Below are positions 62,166 to 64,000 of a DNA stretch of 64,000 nucleotides, piece after piece. The DNA comes from Burkholderiales bacterium RIFCSPLOWO2_02_FULL_57_36 (lineage in GTDB: Bacteria; Pseudomonadota; Gammaproteobacteria; Burkholderiales; Burkholderiaceae_D): contig MESE01000081.1 of assembly GCA_001770855.1 (NCBI GenBank), positions 21,686 to 85,685 of the forward strand, in the 5' to 3' direction. A model generated the notes under the pieces. It was not told the DNA's origin. It ran no database searches and saw nothing but the letters and a program-made list of their open reading frames with translations. Made by a program: the position numbers and the translations under genes. The stretch's first letter is position 1; each line of letters begins with the position of its first letter.

Positions 62166-62227
62166 GTATAACATGACGCTGCACACTGTCACCTGCCCTG
62201 CGGTGCAGGTGAGCTTTCACGTTGAGG
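62166..62227 (+). other. attC recombination site 2
   Basis: R'' GTATAAC (62166-62172) is exactly complementary to the GTTATAC at 61754-61760 that opens cassette 2. An inner perfect 8-bp stem TCACCTGC/GCAGGTGA lies at 62189-62212. The probable right core is GTTGAGG (62221-62227). It is followed immediately by the inverted-repeat element and the insertion sequence. Confidence 0.75.
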
Positions 62228-62228
62228 G

Positions 62229-62326
62229 TGTAGAAAAAGTCCAAAAATGCGATTTTATCGATTTTCACCTCTATATAGATCAATGACTTACAGCGCACGA
62301 AAATCGCCAAAACCATTTTTCCTACT
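62229..62326. repeat. Small imperfect inverted-repeat element (MITE-like)
   Basis: The arms TGTAGAAAAAG...GCGATTTT (62229-62256) and AAAATCGCC...TTTTTCCTACT (62300-62326) are imperfect inverted repeats around a short AT-rich centre with no coding frame. It resembles the non-autonomous remains of an insertion sequence wedged between attC 2 and the IS110 element. Confidence 0.4.
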
Positions 62327-62413
62327 AATGTCATGGACTCCCTCCATCTCCGAAATTAATTACACTGGAGGGTAAGCGAAGCGTGGGCATCGCATCTGAA
62401 CAGGGAGGAATGC

Positions 62414-63427
62414 ATGGCAATCGTACGAATTGGTCTTGATATCGCAAAGCTAGTATTCCAGGTGCATGGTGTGGATGGGCATGGCAAGGCAGTTCTGAAG
62501 AAGACCTTATCGCGCTCAGAAATGCTGGGCTACTTTACGAAGCTTGCACCCTGTTTGATCGGGATTGAAGCCTGTGCCGGAGCACATTACTGGGCACGCG
62601 AGCTCGCCAAGCTTGGGCACGATGTACGACTGATGGCATCGCAATTTGTGGCACCCTACCGCAAGAGCGGCAAGAATGACGCCAATGATGCCGACGCGAT
62701 TTGCGAAGCGGTCGGGCGACCCAACATGCGGTTTGTGCCGGTCAAGACGGAAGAAGCGCAAGCGATTTTGACACTGCACCGAGCCAGGGATCTACTCGTC
62801 GCTGAACGGGTTGCCTTATCCAACCAGATTCGTGGGTTGCTCGGTGAGTTTGGCATTGCCGTTGCAGGCGGCATGGCCAGGCTGCGCAGAGTCATGTTGG
62901 AAATAGGTACAGGAAACCGTTCACTGCCGCTGCTGGCGAAGGAAACCATAGGCGAGTTGTATGAGCGCTTGCTGGTATTGGACCAAAGAGCGGAAGAGTA
63001 TGAGCGCAAAATCAGTGTGCTGGCCAGGCAGAACGAAGTCGCCAGCCGCCTGATGCAAATTGAAGGCGTCGGGCCAATTACGGCCACAGCCTTGGTAGCC
63101 AGTGTGGGAGACGCTAAAGTGTTTCGTAACGGGCGGGAGTTTGCCGCATGGCTCGGTTTGACGCCAAGACAGCATTCCAGCGGCGGCAAGAGCAGGCTGG
63201 GCGGCATTACCAAGCGCGGCGATGTGCGGCTGCGCACGCTGCTGATCCACGGCACACGTAGCGCGATGCGCTCAATGCCTGGCAAGACAGACCGCAAGAG
63301 CCGGTGGGTAGTTGAACTGCAAAAGCGGTCTTGCAACAATGTGGCGGCAGTTGCATTGGCGGCAAAGCACGCAAGGATCATGTGGGCGATGCTGGCACGA
63401 GGAACCGAATACAAGGTGGCCGCTTAA
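62414..63427 (+). CDS. IS110-family (DEDD) transposase
   Basis: 337 residues. A RuvC-like DEDD domain at the N-terminus shows IGLDIAKLVFQVHG (Asp near 8), IGIEACAGAHYWAREL (Glu near 52) and KNDANDADA (Asp residues near 94-99). A C-terminal Tnp_20 domain has IEGVGPITATALVASVGD and GLTPRQHSSGGKSRLGG, with the conserved serine. Length and both domains are intact, so the element may be active. The reaction is a guide-RNA-directed recombination at the target, in current understanding of the family. Confidence 0.95.
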   Translation: MAIVRIGLDIAKLVFQVHGVDGHGKAVLKKTLSRSEMLGYFTKLAPCLIGIEACAGAHYWARELAKLGHDVRLMASQFVAPYRKSGKNDANDADAICEAVGRPNMRFVPVKTEEAQAILTLHRARDLLVAERVALSNQIRGLLGEFGIAVAGGMARLRRVMLEIGTGNRSLPLLAKETIGELYERLLVLDQRAEEYERKISVLARQNEVASRLMQIEGVGPITATALVASVGDAKVFRNGREFAAWLGLTPRQHSSGGKSRLGGITKRGDVRLRTLLIHGTRSAMRSMPGKTDRKSRWVVELQKRSCNNVAAVALAAKHARIMWAMLARGTEYKVAA

Positions 63428-63697
63428 CTCACGGGGGAAGCAGTCGATCATTAACCAAAGGAGTGTCCCGCCAGCGATTGCGAGCAAGACGGGTTGATGG
63501 AGAAATGAGTCGGACTCACGCAGACAAGAGCCTGGTAACGACGTAGGCTGAGGTTAAGCCGTCCTACTAATGAGGCAGTGTGCGAGCGAATAACATCAGG
63601 GCCGGTACCGACGGGGACCACAGTAGGCCGGATAGATTTGTGCAGTCGATTTCATTCAACAAAAACCAAAAACGCTTGCAAAACGGAGGGAGTCCAT
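63428..63697 (+). ncRNA. Candidate bridge/seek RNA of the IS1111-type element
   Basis: Non-coding right side of the element, where the IS1111 group carries its guide RNA. Two predicted hairpin loops are notable. AGCCT/AGGCT encloses GGTAACGACGT (63534-63544), whose TAACGACG is complementary to CGTCGTTA in the right flank. GCC/GGC encloses GTCCTACTAATGA (63561-63573), which shares 11 bases with the left flank (62320-62330). The structure is predicted by eye only. Confidence 0.55.
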
Positions 63698-63706
63698 AGA
63701 AGCGTC

Positions 63707-63713
63707 GTTAGGT
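63707..63713 (+). other. attC core to the right of the insertion
   Basis: GTTAGGT fits the GTTRRRY core after the IS right end, within GCGTCGTTAGGTGG. It may be the displaced right half of an attC split by the insertion and opens the next cassette. Confidence 0.5.
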
Positions 63714-63765
63714 GGCTGCGCACATGGCGAATCAATGTGATTAACAAGCGGAAGAAAAGATAAAT

Positions 63766-64000
63766 ATGGTTGTCATAGTAGTGGGGGTCTGGAAAACTTG
63801 CGAATGAGATTTTTGAAGTTCTGACTGCGATGGGTGACGATAAGGTCATTGCCTGGGCAAATCGGAATCTGGACGGTGAAAATGCCGTGGTTGTTCACGC
63901 GGGTTCAGGTCGTGATCTTAAAGACGTAATTTGCTATTGCGAGAAGACCGATTCGGTTCTAATCGAACTTGCGACTGGATCAGAAATTACGAATCAGGAG
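63766..64000 (+). pseudogene. Partial DapB-like Rossmann protein with an interrupted start, cut by the window edge
   Basis: ATG 63766 gives MVVIVVG and then a G5 run at 63783-63787 shifts the frame. From 63788 the other frame reads SGKLANEIFEVLTAMGDDKVIAWANRNLDGENAVVVHAGSGRDLKDVICYCEKTDSVLIELATGSEI, to the window end. Taken together this is a continuous dinucleotide-binding start (VVIVVGSGKLANEIFE), like dihydrodipicolinate reductase-type proteins. Either the G-run carries one extra base (error or real frameshift) or expression is phase variable. It lies in the cassette beyond the IS. The C-terminal part is outside the window. Confidence 0.5.

Larger units (their letters stand above)
62333..63697 (+). 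mobile_element. IS110-family insertion sequence, IS1111 group
   Basis: Perfect 13-bp subterminal inverted repeats ATGGACTCCCTCC (62333-62345) and GGAGGGAGTCCAT (63685-63697) enclose one transposase gene and about 270 bases of 3' non-coding DNA. Subterminal inverted repeats and the long non-coding right side are features of the IS1111 group. True ends lie a few bases outside the repeats. It is inserted in an integron cassette array; some IS1111 members are known to target attC sites. Confidence 0.85.

Overview
The window looks like a Burkholderiales chromosome, most likely Oxalobacteraceae (Herbaspirillum/Noviherbaspirillum/Herminiimonas-like). The evidence is the core order cmk-rpsA-ihfB-lapA-lapB, a ComEA-like protein beside cysM, a moxR/DUF58/tgpA/mltB cell-envelope operon, YaeQ and DUF1415 genes, and a groESL operon under a CIRCE operator. 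Family-level placement is inferred from gene order and protein character, not from any search.

Layout. (1) 1-15.8 kb is ordinary core: nucleotide metabolism and translation (cmk, rpsA), the nucleoid protein IhfB, LPS-assembly regulators LapA/LapB, a small secreted helix-hairpin-helix protein, cysM, a small HTH regulator with its own palindromic operator, DUF1415, YaeQ, the moxR-DUF58-tgpA-mltB operon on the minus strand, an acetoin/histone-deacetylase-type hydrolase and the GTPase YlqF. (2) 16.1-46.5 kb is one co-directional, tightly coupled cluster of about 19 genes for an extracellular-type contractile injection system (eCIS). It has sheath, tube, tube-adaptor, LysM-like adaptor, split spike (gpD-like plus gpV-like), PAAR-like tip, gp25, two very large baseplate proteins, a tail-protein-I-like protein with a beta-helical end, a DUF4255 cap protein and an AAA+ ATPase. 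It has no capsid, terminase or lysis genes. Its outstanding member is a 2701-residue protein with an N-terminal DUF4157 zincin motif, followed by a second, shorter DUF4157 protein. (3) 47.1-58.6 kb is a defence island: a type I restriction-modification operon (hsdM-hsdS...hsdR) whose middle carries a methyltransferase-like gene coupled to a DUF1848 three-cysteine protein, a shortened RhuM gene and an AlbA_2/Schlafen-type ATP-binding protein. A duplicated 5' scrap of hsdR shows where cargo entered. A Fic gene and the stump of a second, unrelated hsdR follow on the opposite strand. (4) 58.8-61.05 kb is groEL/groES with promoter and CIRCE. (5) 61.4-64.0 kb is a run of integron gene cassettes with recognisable attC sites and no integrase in view, interrupted by an IS110-family (IS1111-group) element with perfect 13-bp subterminal inverted repeats and a long 3' non-coding segment that fits a bridge/seek RNA.

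How the parts work together. The eCIS genes would build a contracting syringe. The DUF4157 proteins are the likely cargo or, for the giant one, possibly a length-determining or structural component. The restriction island would guard against phage and shows repeated rebuilding. REP-type GC-rich palindromes sit in three eCIS gaps and, unusually, in frame inside hsdM. The most interesting signals are the giant DUF4157 protein, the methyltransferase/DUF1848 pair, the IS1111 RNA whose predicted loops match both insertion flanks, the cassette array, and a canonical A-AAA-AAG slippery site at the end of the ComEA-like gene.
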